A DNA stretch of 32,343 bases from Streptococcus sp. (GCA_015264885.1 JABZYY010000003.1:1-32343); one strand, 5' to 3'; positions 17,239-25,029 are shown, counted from the first letter of the stretch. Notes: generated from the letters alone by a model not told the origin. Numbers and translations: made by a program.

Positions 17239-19464
17239 TTAGACCTCTTGTGGAGGCAGAAGAATTCCTTGATAACTTTCAATCTTACCTAAAGCATCTT
17301 CGTTCAATGAGTAAAAATCTGTACTTTCTAATCTAATTGACTCCCCAAACAATTCTTTTTGTTCAATGTTTACTTTCTTAATAAATTGAAATTGCTCATC
17401 TTTTTTATGATTATCTCCTAGTACAAGACGAATTTTTTCATAATCATCGTAGAAATACTCTTGTAAAAGAGGAATGATTGAATTTCTAAAGATATTTGCT
17501 AATCGTTTAATTGAATTCGAATCTTCATTTTTTAGTGAGGTGAAAAATGCGTGCCCAATGGTATGTTCTCTATCAAATAGAAATTCAATTCTTCGATTGA
17601 TAATATCTAAGACATTACCGATATTAACTTCTTTCCCATTTTGACGGATTACAACATCTTCAATGGTTCTGCAATCTGGCATCATTTCTATGAAGTTAAA
17701 TCTTCTACGCAATGCTGTATCCATCAACGCAATAGATCTATCTGCAGTATTCATTGTTCCTAGAATATAAACATTTTTTGGAACTCCGAATGCTTGCTTA
17801 GAATAAGGCAAGAAAGCAGTCAATCCCTCTTCTTCACCTTTTCTCTTTGTTTCCTCAATTAGAGTAATTAACTCACCAAATATTTTAGAAATATTTCCTC
17901 GGTTAATCTCATCAATAATAAAGACACAACGTTTATCAGGTTGAGAGTTCTCATCACAGAATTTCTTAAACACTCCAGGGACTATTTCATATTCTATTGA
18001 TTTCTTTTCTTCCTCTCCTGCCATTACAGGTCTAATTCCTTCAATAAACTCTTCATAACCATATGATTGATGAAACGTTGTAAAGGCTATTCTTCCCTTT
18101 TCTTTTAAATCATTAAATATATTTAACACTTCTTCGTAAGGTTTTTTCTCCAAGTCTCCAATGGAAACATCCTCACAGATTGCAACTGAATAGTAGGCCG
18201 TATAGTACGTTTTTCCCGTTCCTGGAGGGCCATATAATATAGTGTTTTTTGCAATATCATTTCCTGATTGATTCTCATTATATGTCATTTCTGATTCTTC
18301 ATTGATCATTAAGCTACCCTCTTTTTCTCTAATTCTGTTTTCTCTAACTTCTAAAATATGTTCATAGTAAGGCATTAATTCGGCAATAGCTTGTACAGTT
18401 TGCATTAGAATATCTGAGGTGTTCTGTTCTGTATAAGGTCCCATTATTTCCTTAACTATCTGAACTTTTTCTAATTGGTCAAGTTCCTTACGTACTTCCT
18501 CTGCATCAATACCAAATTTTTTGAATGTATCCGTTTGTCTAGCTTTCACACTTGCTTGATAATACAAGTTGTCAGTTTTTTCGATAGGTATATCTAGAAT
18601 ACTATTATGAATTTTATAAACTTCTTTGTCAGAAAAAATGGAATCCTTTTTACACTGAGAATCTTTTGCTTCCACTCTGACAGATAGAGTTACTCCCTTT
18701 TGCTTGTTATATTCTGGATATGCATTCATTGAAATAGAAATACTATGCGCTAAATCATCGTATCCGGCTTTCTTAAATTCTATCCAAAAGTACTTCATAA
18801 GATTTCCCGAATTTTGCCAACCTGTTGATTTCCCTGCTGTATAACCAGGAAGTAACTTCTCGATATATTTCCCATATTTGTTAAATTCTCGATAAGCTGT
18901 TTGCCCAACTTTTTTTATTTCTTCCATTTCAGCTTTTTGGTCACCAGCTTTTTCAGGATCACTGTAAATTCTTCTACAATAATTTTTCAAAAAAGTATAT
19001 ACAGTTCCAAAATCAATGCGAGAGTTTGGAATTGATTTTACTTGTTGATAAACTTTCTCTAAATTATTTATATATTCTCCTTTGATTTCGATACCTGAAG
19101 CTTGTGGTCTCCATGTTTGCTTCGGAAACACAATTTCTAGTAAATCAAGCGAAATATAATTATTTTCAGTTTCATCCTTCAGCCAATCAAATTTAACATC
19201 AATATGATTCGTTGTCAGTCCTTCTTGGGCCTTCTTAGAATCATAATGAGGTGCTTCATATGAAGCTCTTTCAACATGTCCGTGACCAATGATTCCCACT
19301 TGGCTTTTTAATAAGAATACTTGGTCTCCTACATTGGGTTGTTTACTACTACTCGTCCACGATTCAATGACTGCCTTACCTTCTTTTGCAGCTTGCACCT
19401 TTTCCTTATAATCAGGCCAGTTCCAATTATCTGGATTCCAAGTTAATAAATATGCCTTTTTCAT
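17239..19464 (-). CDS. mcrB: McrB-like GTPase with N-terminal EVE-like domain (type IV restriction)
   Basis: A 741-residue motor subunit. Residues 1-145 look like an EVE/PUA-like modified-base reader (KKAYLLTWNPDNWNW at the start, VGDQVFLLKSQVGIIGHGHV later). Residues about 150-380 are a second, unrecognised, possibly MrcB-N-like domain. The AAA+ GTPase follows: Walker A YGPPGTGKT near 411-419, Walker B VFIIDEINRGN near 514-524, McrB signature GTMNTADRS near 569-577, and RRRF arginines near 586. I start at ATG 19464 (GGGGGA ribosome site) over a GTG five codons upstream. It works with mcrC, 12 bp downstream, to find and restrict modified invading DNA. Confidence 0.92.
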   Translation of the reverse strand: MKKAYLLTWNPDNWNWPDYKEKVQAAKEGKAVIESWTSSSKQPNVGDQVFLLKSQVGIIGHGHVERASYEAPHYDSKKAQEGLTTNHIDVKFDWLKDETENNYISLDLLEIVFPKQTWRPQASGIEIKGEYINNLEKVYQQVKSIPNSRIDFGTVYTFLKNYCRRIYSDPEKAGDQKAEMEEIKKVGQTAYREFNKYGKYIEKLLPGYTAGKSTGWQNSGNLMKYFWIEFKKAGYDDLAHSISISMNAYPEYNKQKGVTLSVRVEAKDSQCKKDSIFSDKEVYKIHNSILDIPIEKTDNLYYQASVKARQTDTFKKFGIDAEEVRKELDQLEKVQIVKEIMGPYTEQNTSDILMQTVQAIAELMPYYEHILEVRENRIREKEGSLMINEESEMTYNENQSGNDIAKNTILYGPPGTGKTYYTAYYSVAICEDVSIGDLEKKPYEEVLNIFNDLKEKGRIAFTTFHQSYGYEEFIEGIRPVMAGEEEKKSIEYEIVPGVFKKFCDENSQPDKRCVFIIDEINRGNISKIFGELITLIEETKRKGEEEGLTAFLPYSKQAFGVPKNVYILGTMNTADRSIALMDTALRRRFNFIEMMPDCRTIEDVVIRQNGKEVNIGNVLDIINRRIEFLFDREHTIGHAFFTSLKNEDSNSIKRLANIFRNSIIPLLQEYFYDDYEKIRLVLGDNHKKDEQFQFIKKVNIEQKELFGESIRLESTDFYSLNEDALGKIESYQGILLPPQEV

Positions 19465-19515
19465 TCTTAATCCCCCCACGAATATCTAAAAGTTGATGAT
19501 AACGGTTTCTTTTCA

Positions 19516-19544
19516 ATTATAATCCATCTTATCACTTATGTGAA
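19516..19544 (-). promoter_or_regulatory. Probable mcrBC promoter
   Basis: Minus strand TTCACA (complement of 19539-19544), 17-bp spacer, TATAAT (19516-19521). Confidence 0.65.
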
Positions 19545-19605
19545 TAGGAAAAAATGTGACTCCTCTGTGTTTTTCTCTGCTAATTTTTTATATTCTGAAA
19601 GTATC

Positions 19606-19634
19606 TTTAAAATAAGAATTAAAATTGGTAAAAT
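19606..19634 (+). promoter_or_regulatory. Promoter of lipoprotein 1-2 unit
   Basis: TTTAAA, 17-bp spacer ending TGG, TAAAAT. The same two boxes and spacing recur before lipoproteins 3 and 4, so the promoter was duplicated with the genes. Confidence 0.6.
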
Positions 19635-19670
19635 AAAGGCGTAAGACTCACTTCAAGGAGAGTAATCATT

Positions 19671-20318
19671 ATGAAAAACAAAATCGTATTAGGTTCTGTA
19701 ACACTCCTGTCTGCGTTAGTACTAGCGGCTTGCGGTAACGGGGAAAAGAAAGCACCTGAAACAACTGTGGCGCCAACAACAGAAGCAACTACCACCGTAA
19801 CAACTACTACAGCTCCTACAACAACTACCATCGCTTCTTCTGAGACAAAAGAAGTATCTCTTGCAGATACTCAACGTGTAGGACGTGAAGATGTTGGTTA
19901 TTTCAACGTTCCGAAAGATTGGGTAGCATACAAAGACCCAAACGGTGGCCCTCAATTCCAATATGCTTCAAAAGATCCATACAACATGATTACGATTAAC
20001 GGATATGGCAAAGACCAATTACACGTGAATGCTGGAGAAACTTTTGGGGCAGAGTTACTAGCTAACCGTTTGTATGAAGGCTGGCAGTACAATCCTAAAG
20101 TCGAAAAAACACAAAAGGAAAAGACAAAATTTGCTGGCGAGGATGCTTTCCTTATTAAGATTCAATTGAAAGATGGCAAATACTTGTCCCAATGGGTTTT
20201 CCAAAGAGGCGAAAAAGTATATGACGTTTTACTGGAAGGAACAGAGGATACCGTCGCAACATTAAAACCTATTCTTGAACAATCTTGGGGCTTAGATTCA
20301 AAAACTCCAGGACAATAA
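19671..20318 (+). CDS. Array lipoprotein 1 (subtype 1)
   Basis: A 215-residue lipoprotein: signal peptide with lipobox LAAC (Cys21), then GNGEKK, a Thr/Pro/Ala-rich linker to about residue 60, and a globular domain of about 150 residues beginning with ADTQRVGREDVGYFNVPKDW and ending EQSWGLDSKTPGQ. Inner landmarks are FGAELLANRLY, KFAGEDAFLIK and WVFQRGEKVY. The domain may have a PsbP/DcrB (Mog1-like) fold, judged only from its strand pattern. Most similar to lipoprotein 6. SD AAGGAG lies ten bases before the ATG. Followed after 34 bp by lipoprotein 2 with no terminator, so the two are cotranscribed. Function unknown. Confidence 0.85.
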   Translation: MKNKIVLGSVTLLSALVLAACGNGEKKAPETTVAPTTEATTTVTTTTAPTTTTIASSETKEVSLADTQRVGREDVGYFNVPKDWVAYKDPNGGPQFQYASKDPYNMITINGYGKDQLHVNAGETFGAELLANRLYEGWQYNPKVEKTQKEKTKFAGEDAFLIKIQLKDGKYLSQWVFQRGEKVYDVLLEGTEDTVATLKPILEQSWGLDSKTPGQ

Positions 20319-20339
20319 TCAAAACATCTGAACTAAATC

Positions 20340-20556
20340 AAGGAGAACAATCATGATGAAAAACAAAATTTTATTAGGTTCTGTAACGCTTCTATCTGCG
20401 TTAATAGTAGCGGCTTGCGGGAACGGTGAAAAGAAATCAACCGAAACAACGGCAGCGCCAACAACAGAAGTAACTACTGCTACACCAACTACGACAGCTC
20501 CAACAACAACTGCTAGCGCTTCTTCTGATGCAAAAGAAGTCTCACTTGGAGATACT
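20340..20556 (+). repeat. 217-nt block identical to 21885-22101
   Basis: From the SD (AAGGAG) through signal peptide and linker to GATACT at 20556 every base equals the block at 21885-22101. Sequence just outside differs. Coding copies this identical, including synonymous positions, indicate a recent duplication or gene conversion. Confidence 0.9.
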
Positions 20557-21006
20557 CAACGTATCGGACGTGAAGATGTGGGCTATATCAATGTTCCTAA
20601 AGATTGGATAGTATTCAGCAGCTCAAAATATCCTGATTTATTCCGTTATTCTTCACCAGATAAATACAATATTTTATTACTCAAAAGTTTTAGTAAAGAG
20701 CAATTTAAACTTAACGATGGGGAACCCTGGGGAGCAAAAGCAGTTGCGAACCGCATGTATGTTAAATGGAAAGATGACAAACAACAGACTAGTTTAGATG
20801 CTGTAAAAACAAAATTTGCTGGAGAAGAAGCTTTCTTATTAAAAGTAACATTTACAGACGGAAAAACTCTATACGATTGGTTCTTCCTAAAAGGAGATCT
20901 CGTTTATCGAGTTGCAATTGAAGGGTCAGAAGAAACAATCAACTCATTAAGACCTATTTTACAAAATACATGGAGCTTAGATCCAAAATCTCCTAGACAA
21001 TACTAA
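20353..21006 (+). CDS. Array lipoprotein 2 (subtype 2)
   Basis: A 217-residue paralogue: lipobox VAAC (Cys22), Thr-rich linker, domain opening GDTQRIGREDVGYINVPKDW. Subtype 2 marks shared with lipoprotein 5: FRYSSPDKYNI, KLNDGE, DDKQQTS, FAGEEAFLLKVTFTDGKT, KGDLVYRVAIEG and SLRP. Two ATGs in tandem (20353, 20356) can serve as start; by comparison with gene 1 the second may be used. The domain differs at usually conserved ends (NTWSLDPKSPRQY in place of EQSWGLDPKTPGK). Only the 5' half of a GAGACT-type terminator follows, so its terminator looks lost. Function unknown. Confidence 0.85.
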   Translation: MMKNKILLGSVTLLSALIVAACGNGEKKSTETTAAPTTEVTTATPTTTAPTTTASASSDAKEVSLGDTQRIGREDVGYINVPKDWIVFSSSKYPDLFRYSSPDKYNILLLKSFSKEQFKLNDGEPWGAKAVANRMYVKWKDDKQQTSLDAVKTKFAGEEAFLLKVTFTDGKTLYDWFFLKGDLVYRVAIEGSEETINSLRPILQNTWSLDPKSPRQY

Positions 21007-21055
21007 AAGAGACTGATTCGCACATTTTCACAGTTCGAGAAAAATTGGCTCTCTA

Positions 21056-21084
21056 TTTAAATTCAATCTAAAGAATGGTAAAAT
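21056..21084 (+). promoter_or_regulatory. Promoter of lipoprotein 3
   Basis: TTTAAA (21056-21061), 17-bp spacer ending TGG, TAAAAT (21079-21084). Confidence 0.6.
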
Positions 21085-21121
21085 AACCTTGTGACAACAA
21101 CTTTTAAGGAGAACAATCATA

Positions 21122-21775
21122 ATGAAAAATAAAATTTTATTAGGCTCTGTGACGCTCCTGTCTGCTTTAATGGTAGCGGCTTGCGGAAACGGAGAAAAGA
21201 AAGCAACGGAAACAACGGCAGCTCCAACAACAGAAGCAACTACAACTACAGCTGCACCAACTACAACAGCACCGACAACTACTGCTGGCGCTTCTTCTGA
21301 GACGGCTGAAGTTTCACTTGAAGATACTAAACGTATCGGACGTGAAGATACTGGTTATGTCAATGTTCCTAAAGACTGGGTAGAATTCAAAGCTGCCAAT
21401 GGTGGCGATCAGTATCAATATGCTGCATTAGATGGATATAATATTGTGACATTAAACGTCTTCACTAAGGACAAATACCAACCTGTCGAAGGTGAAACGT
21501 GGGGCGCAGAAATGATTGCAAACCGATTATATGGTACATACCAAAAAAATCCTAGCATCGAAAAAATCCAAGGTGCCAAAAGAAAAGTGGTCGGAATGGA
21601 TGCTTTTCTAGTTCAAATTCTTACAAAAGATGGTAAATATTTCTTCACCTGGGTCTTCCAAAAAGACGACAAAGTGTATTCAACAAGCTTTGAAGGAAAT
21701 AAAGAAACACTTTTAAAAATGTTTGACTTAATTGAACAAACATGGGGATTAGATCCAAAAACTCCTGGAAAATAA
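21122..21775 (+). CDS. Array lipoprotein 3 (subtype 3)
   Basis: A 217-residue paralogue: lipobox VAAC (Cys21), linker with repeated PTTTA units, domain opening EDTKRIGREDTGYVNVPKDW. Subtype 3 marks shared with lipoprotein 4: QYQYAA, GYNIVTLN, TWGAEMIANRLYGTY, IEKIQGAKRKVVGMDAFLVQ, LTKDGKYFFTW and KMFDLIEQTWGLDP. The KFAGE landmark of the other subtypes is replaced by KVVGMDAF. It has its own promoter and terminator. One ATG only (the paralogues' first ATG is ATA here), confirming MKNK as the true N-terminus. Function unknown. Confidence 0.85.
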   Translation: MKNKILLGSVTLLSALMVAACGNGEKKATETTAAPTTEATTTTAAPTTTAPTTTAGASSETAEVSLEDTKRIGREDTGYVNVPKDWVEFKAANGGDQYQYAALDGYNIVTLNVFTKDKYQPVEGETWGAEMIANRLYGTYQKNPSIEKIQGAKRKVVGMDAFLVQILTKDGKYFFTWVFQKDDKVYSTSFEGNKETLLKMFDLIEQTWGLDPKTPGK

Positions 21776-21787
21776 TCAATCGTTACT

Positions 21788-21816
21788 GAGACTAATCATA
21801 GTGATTAGTCTCTTAT
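21788..21816 (+). terminator. Terminator of lipoprotein 3
   Basis: GAGACTAATCA / TGATTAGTCTC perfect 11-bp stem, loop TAG, then TTATTTTAT. Homologous terminators follow lipoproteins 4 and 6. Confidence 0.85.
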
Positions 21817-21837
21817 TTTATACTCTTTTTGCTATTA

Positions 21838-21866
21838 TTTAAATTCCATCACATTAATGGTAAAAT
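21838..21866 (+). promoter_or_regulatory. Promoter of lipoprotein 4
   Basis: TTTAAA (21838-21843), 17-bp spacer ending TGG, TAAAAT (21861-21866); same boxes as the promoters of lipoproteins 1 and 3. Confidence 0.6.
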
Positions 21867-21884
21867 AGACCTATAACAACTGTT

Positions 21885-22101
21885 AAGGAGAACAATCATG
21901 ATGAAAAACAAAATTTTATTAGGTTCTGTAACGCTTCTATCTGCGTTAATAGTAGCGGCTTGCGGGAACGGTGAAAAGAAATCAACCGAAACAACGGCAG
22001 CGCCAACAACAGAAGTAACTACTGCTACACCAACTACGACAGCTCCAACAACAACTGCTAGCGCTTCTTCTGATGCAAAAGAAGTCTCACTTGGAGATAC
22101 T
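21885..22101 (+). repeat. 217-nt block identical to 20340-20556
   Basis: Same block as before lipoprotein 2. Its right edge is sharp: after GATACT the sequence follows lipoprotein 3 (AAACGTATCGG, then GAAGATACTGGTTATGTC) instead of lipoprotein 2. Confidence 0.9.
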
Positions 22102-22551
22102 AAACGTATCGGACGTGAAGATACTGGTTATGTCAATGTTCCTAAAGACTGGATAGAGTTCAAAGAAATCGAAGGAAACAACCCACAACAGTATCAATAC
22201 ACAGCAGATGGATACAATGTTGTGACATTAACTGGCTACTCTAAGGACCAAGTAAAACTTGGGAAAAATGATACCTGGGGTGCAGAATTGGTTGCGAACC
22301 GTTTATATACTACATACGAAAACAATTCTGAAATCGCTAAAATTCAAGGTACGAAATCCAAAGTGATTGGAATTGATGCTTTTGTCATCCAATCTCTCAC
22401 AAAAGATGGAAAATATTTCTTTACCTGGATCTTCCCAAAAGGTGATAAAGTATATACAGTAGCCTTTGACGGAGACAAAAGCACTCTTCAAAAAATGATT
22501 GACTTGATTGAACAATCATGGGGCTTAGATCCAAACACTCCTGGTAAATAA
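21898..22551 (+). CDS. Array lipoprotein 4 (subtype 3, mosaic)
   Basis: A 217-residue paralogue with Cys22 in VAAC. The signal peptide and linker are base-for-base those of lipoprotein 2, while the domain from DTKRIGREDTGYVNVPKDW onward is subtype 3 like lipoprotein 3 (GYNVVTLTGYSKDQ, TWGAELVANRLYTTY, IAKIQGTKSKVIGIDAFVIQ, LTKDGKYFFTWIF, KMIDLIEQSWGLDP). This is a recombinant gene. Own promoter and terminator. Tandem ATG ATG start. Function unknown. Confidence 0.85.
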   Translation: MMKNKILLGSVTLLSALIVAACGNGEKKSTETTAAPTTEVTTATPTTTAPTTTASASSDAKEVSLGDTKRIGREDTGYVNVPKDWIEFKEIEGNNPQQYQYTADGYNVVTLTGYSKDQVKLGKNDTWGAELVANRLYTTYENNSEIAKIQGTKSKVIGIDAFVIQSLTKDGKYFFTWIFPKGDKVYTVAFDGDKSTLQKMIDLIEQSWGLDPNTPGK

Positions 22552-22568
22552 TCAATCGTTAAATACCT

Positions 22569-22597
22569 GAGACTAATCCATGCGATTAGTCTCTTTT
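22569..22597 (+). terminator. Terminator of lipoprotein 4
   Basis: GAGACTAATC / GATTAGTCTC 10-bp stem, loop CATGC, then TTTTCTT. Confidence 0.85.
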
Positions 22598-22640
22598 CTT
22601 ATGCTCTATTGTCCCTCTTTTTAGCCAAAAATTTTCCTAG

Positions 22641-22668
22641 TTGATTTTTTATTCGCACGTGATATAAT
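22641..22668 (+). promoter_or_regulatory. Promoter of lipoprotein 5-6 unit
   Basis: TTGATT (22641-22646), 16-bp spacer, extended -10 TGATATAAT ending at 22668. It differs from the TTTAAA/TAAAAT promoters of units 1, 3 and 4 and looks stronger. Confidence 0.65.
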
Positions 22669-22701
22669 ACAAGTATAATAAATTCGTTAAGGAGAACAAT
22701 C

Positions 22702-23376
22702 ATGATGAAAAATAAAATTTTATTAGGTTCTGTAACGCTTCTATCTGCATTAATGGTAGCGGCTTGCGGAAACGGAGAAAAGAAAACAGCGGAACCTGCT
22801 GCTGCACCAACGACTGAAGTCGCTAAAGAAACTACAGCTGCACCAACAACTACTGCTCCAACGACTACTGCTAAAACAACAACTCCTGGGACTTCTTCAG
22901 AGACAAAAAAAGTATCACTTGAAGACACTCAACGTGTTGGGAAAGATAATATTGGCTATGTCAACGTCCCTAAAGACTGGGTAGTATTCAAAGCCTCAAA
23001 CAACCCTGATAACTTCTATTATTCGTCACCAGATCAATATAATATTATGTATCTAGAGTCTTATTCTAAAGATAAAGTTAAACTTAATGATGGTGAAACG
23101 TTTGGCGCAGAGTTAATTGCCAATCGTTTGCTCAATGGCGTTAAAAATGATAAAGAACAAACTAGTGTTCAAGGCGTGAAAGCTGATTTTGCGGGAGAAA
23201 AAGCTTACTTAATAAAAGCAACATTCTCCGATGGTAAAACTATGTTCGAATGGATTCTCCAAAAAGGGGATATCGTTTATGTAGTCTCAATCGAAGGTAC
23301 AGAAGACATGGTTAAATCGTTAAGACCAGTTTTTGAACAATCTTGGGGCTTAAATGCAAAAACTCCTGGACAATAA
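22702..23376 (+). CDS. Array lipoprotein 5 (subtype 2)
   Basis: A 224-residue paralogue, the longest of the set because its linker is extended (two APTTTAPTTT-like units plus KTTTPGTSS). Lipobox VAAC (Cys22). Domain opens EDTQRVGKDNIGYVNVPKDW and shares subtype 2 marks with lipoprotein 2 (FYYSSPDQYNI, KLNDGE, NDKEQTS, TFSDGKT, KGDIVYVVSIEG, SLRP). Tandem ATG ATG after AAGGAG. Lipoprotein 6 follows after 41 bp without a terminator, so the two are cotranscribed. Function unknown. Confidence 0.85.
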   Translation: MMKNKILLGSVTLLSALMVAACGNGEKKTAEPAAAPTTEVAKETTAAPTTTAPTTTAKTTTPGTSSETKKVSLEDTQRVGKDNIGYVNVPKDWVVFKASNNPDNFYYSSPDQYNIMYLESYSKDKVKLNDGETFGAELIANRLLNGVKNDKEQTSVQGVKADFAGEKAYLIKATFSDGKTMFEWILQKGDIVYVVSIEGTEDMVKSLRPVFEQSWGLNAKTPGQ

Positions 23377-23417
23377 TATAAAAACCAGGTATTAACCTAA
23401 TCAAGGAGAAAAACAAT

Positions 23418-24065
23418 TTGAAAAACAAAATTTTATTAACCTCTGTAACGCTTCTATCTGCATTAATGGTAGCGGCTTGCGGAAACGGAGAAAAGAAAAC
23501 AGCGGAAACTGCTGCTGCACCAACTACTGAAGTAACGACAGTTGCACCAACGACAACCGCTCCAACTACAACTGCCAGCGCTTCTTCTACAGAAAAAAAA
23601 GTATCATTTGAAGATACTCAACGTGTTGGACGTGAAGAATCTGGTTATATTAACGTTCCTAAGGACTGGGCCACATACCAAGATAAACACACTGGTTCTC
23701 AATTCCAGTTTTCTTCACCAGATAAATACAATATTTTATCAATGAACGCGTACACTAAAGATTCCGTTAAACTAAAAGATGATGAGAAATTCGGTGCAGA
23801 ATTACTTGCCAACCGTTTGTATAATAACTGGGAAAATAACAAACAAGTGAAACAACTACAGGGAGTAAAAGCTAAATTTGCTGGAGAGCAAGCTTTCTTA
23901 GTAAAAGTAGTATTTACGGACGGAAAATACATGTACGAATGGGTTTTCCAAAAAGGTGAAAAAGTATATGCAGTTGCCCTTGAAGGCACAGCAGATACAA
24001 TCAATACTTTAAGACCTTTCTTTGAACAATCATTTGGCTTAGATCCAAACACTCCAGGAAAATAA
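23418..24065 (+). CDS. Array lipoprotein 6 (subtype 1)
   Basis: A 215-residue paralogue starting with TTG at 23418 (others use ATG), after AAGGAG. Lipobox VAAC (Cys21), Thr/Pro/Ala-rich linker, domain opening EDTQRVGREESGYINVPKDW. It shares subtype 1 marks with lipoprotein 1: QFQF, FGAELLANRLYNNW, KFAGEQAFLVK, DGKYMYEWVFQKGEKVY, EQSFGLDPNTPGK. The TTG should lower translation relative to its partner, lipoprotein 5. Its signal-peptide coding sequence is nearly identical to that of lipoprotein 5. Function unknown. Confidence 0.85.
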   Translation: MKNKILLTSVTLLSALMVAACGNGEKKTAETAAAPTTEVTTVAPTTTAPTTTASASSTEKKVSFEDTQRVGREESGYINVPKDWATYQDKHTGSQFQFSSPDKYNILSMNAYTKDSVKLKDDEKFGAELLANRLYNNWENNKQVKQLQGVKAKFAGEQAFLVKVVFTDGKYMYEWVFQKGEKVYAVALEGTADTINTLRPFFEQSFGLDPNTPGK

Positions 24066-24081
24066 TGACTAACATACTAAA

Positions 24082-24116
24082 AGAGACTAATCACACATTG
24101 ATTAGTCTCTTTCTTT
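24082..24116 (+). terminator. Terminator of lipoprotein 5-6 unit
   Basis: AGAGACTAATCA / TGATTAGTCTCT 12-bp stem, loop CACAT, then TTCTTT. With AAAA on its left it may also serve the convergent acetyltransferase. Confidence 0.88.
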
Positions 24117-24120
24117 ATCC

Positions 24121-24678
24121 TTATGCTCTTGTAGCCCACTCTTCTCGTAAAACTCCATACTTCACACTATCATAATACTGCCCTTGATAGTAACGGACTT
24201 TACGAATTTGCCCTTCTTTTAGGAATCCTAATTTCTCAGCAACGGCCATCATCGCACCATTTCCACTCCAAGTCGTCATGCCAATATGTTCAAGCGCATC
24301 AGTTTCGTGGAAAATGGCATCCACCCACTTCGTTAGCGCGGTAGTCGCAACCCCTCGGCTCCATAACTGGTCGTCATAAATCACAATCCCGATTTCTAGC
24401 CATCGTGTTGCTTCGTCCACCCATGATTTTGAAACCATCCCAACAGGCTGACCGTCAACTACAATACATCTGCAATCTTCGCTCATTAAAAAGTCCGCAA
24501 TCGGGCTTGCTTCAAAACTTTCCGCATCATCAAACTTGCGATAGTCATTAAAATACGGCGCGTTAAACTTCGTCCACGCTGGATGGTCTGTTGAAAAACC
24601 ACTCTTCCAAATCGTTTCAAGGAAGCTTTTGTTAAAAGGAACTAGTTGCACCTCGGTCGTTTGCTTTAAGCTTTCCAC
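24121..24678 (-). CDS. GNAT family N-acetyltransferase (RimJ/RimL-like)
   Basis: A 185-residue acetyl-CoA-dependent acetyltransferase. GMVSKSWVDEATRWLEIGIV (strand region) and the acetyl-CoA loop QLWSRGVATTALTKWVD (near residues 104-120), followed by GMTTWSGNGAMMAVAEKLGF, are GNAT hallmarks of the RimJ/L type. Starts at GTG 24678 with GGAGG nine bases upstream inside the rhodanese gene; the two genes overlap by 13 bp, so they are translationally coupled. The substrate is unknown. Confidence 0.85.
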   Translation of the reverse strand: MESLKQTTEVQLVPFNKSFLETIWKSGFSTDHPAWTKFNAPYFNDYRKFDDAESFEASPIADFLMSEDCRCIVVDGQPVGMVSKSWVDEATRWLEIGIVIYDDQLWSRGVATTALTKWVDAIFHETDALEHIGMTTWSGNGAMMAVAEKLGFLKEGQIRKVRYYQGQYYDSVKYGVLREEWATRA

Positions 24679-24950
24679 TGATTCATTCCTCCTTCAACGT
24701 TTACCACATCAAACCCTTTTGTCTCCAAGAACTGGCAGGCCCGTTCAGAACGCATGCCACCTTGGCAAATCACATAATAGCGTTTCGATGAATCCAGTTG
24801 CTCATATTCTTTATCCAACGTGCTTAGCGGCGCATTCAATGCACCCTCGATATGCCCTGCTTGGAATTCATCCACTTCACGAACATCTAAAATCGTGATG
24901 TCCTCTTTTTGATGCAACGCTTGAAATGCTACTGGTTTAATTCGTTCCAT
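24666..24950 (-). CDS. Rhodanese-like single-domain protein
   Basis: A 94-residue cytosolic protein with a complete rhodanese fold: ILDVREVDEFQAGHIEGALN at residues 20-39 and the active-site loop CQGGMRS near residues 63-69, whose Cys carries the persulfide. Such single-domain proteins move sulfur in thiosulfate or persulfide metabolism (PspE/GlpE-like). GGGGAG precedes the ATG. First gene of a two-gene operon with the GNAT protein. Confidence 0.9.
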   Translation of the reverse strand: MERIKPVAFQALHQKEDITILDVREVDEFQAGHIEGALNAPLSTLDKEYEQLDSSKRYYVICQGGMRSERACQFLETKGFDVVNVEGGMNQWKA

Positions 24951-25001
24951 TTTTACTCCCCTTTTCTACCGGCCACCTTGAAGAGGCCCTTCTCACCTTC
25001 T

Positions 25002-25029
25002 ACTGTATCGTATTTCAGCGAAAATACAA
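25002..25029 (-). promoter_or_regulatory. Possible promoter of rhodanese-GNAT operon
   Basis: Minus strand TTGTAT (complement of 25024-25029), 16-bp spacer, TACAGT (25002-25007). Both boxes are moderate matches. Confidence 0.4.

Noticed and set aside
19619..19961. Minus-strand frames over the start of lipoprotein 1 (Val- and Cys-rich).
   Set aside because: Complement of the Thr-rich linker; low complexity and no ribosome site.
19770..23590. Short repeated ACAACAACT/ACTACTACA tracts as CRISPR-like or microsatellite DNA.
   Set aside because: They are in-frame Thr/Ala/Pro codons of the lipoprotein linkers, with no regular spacers.
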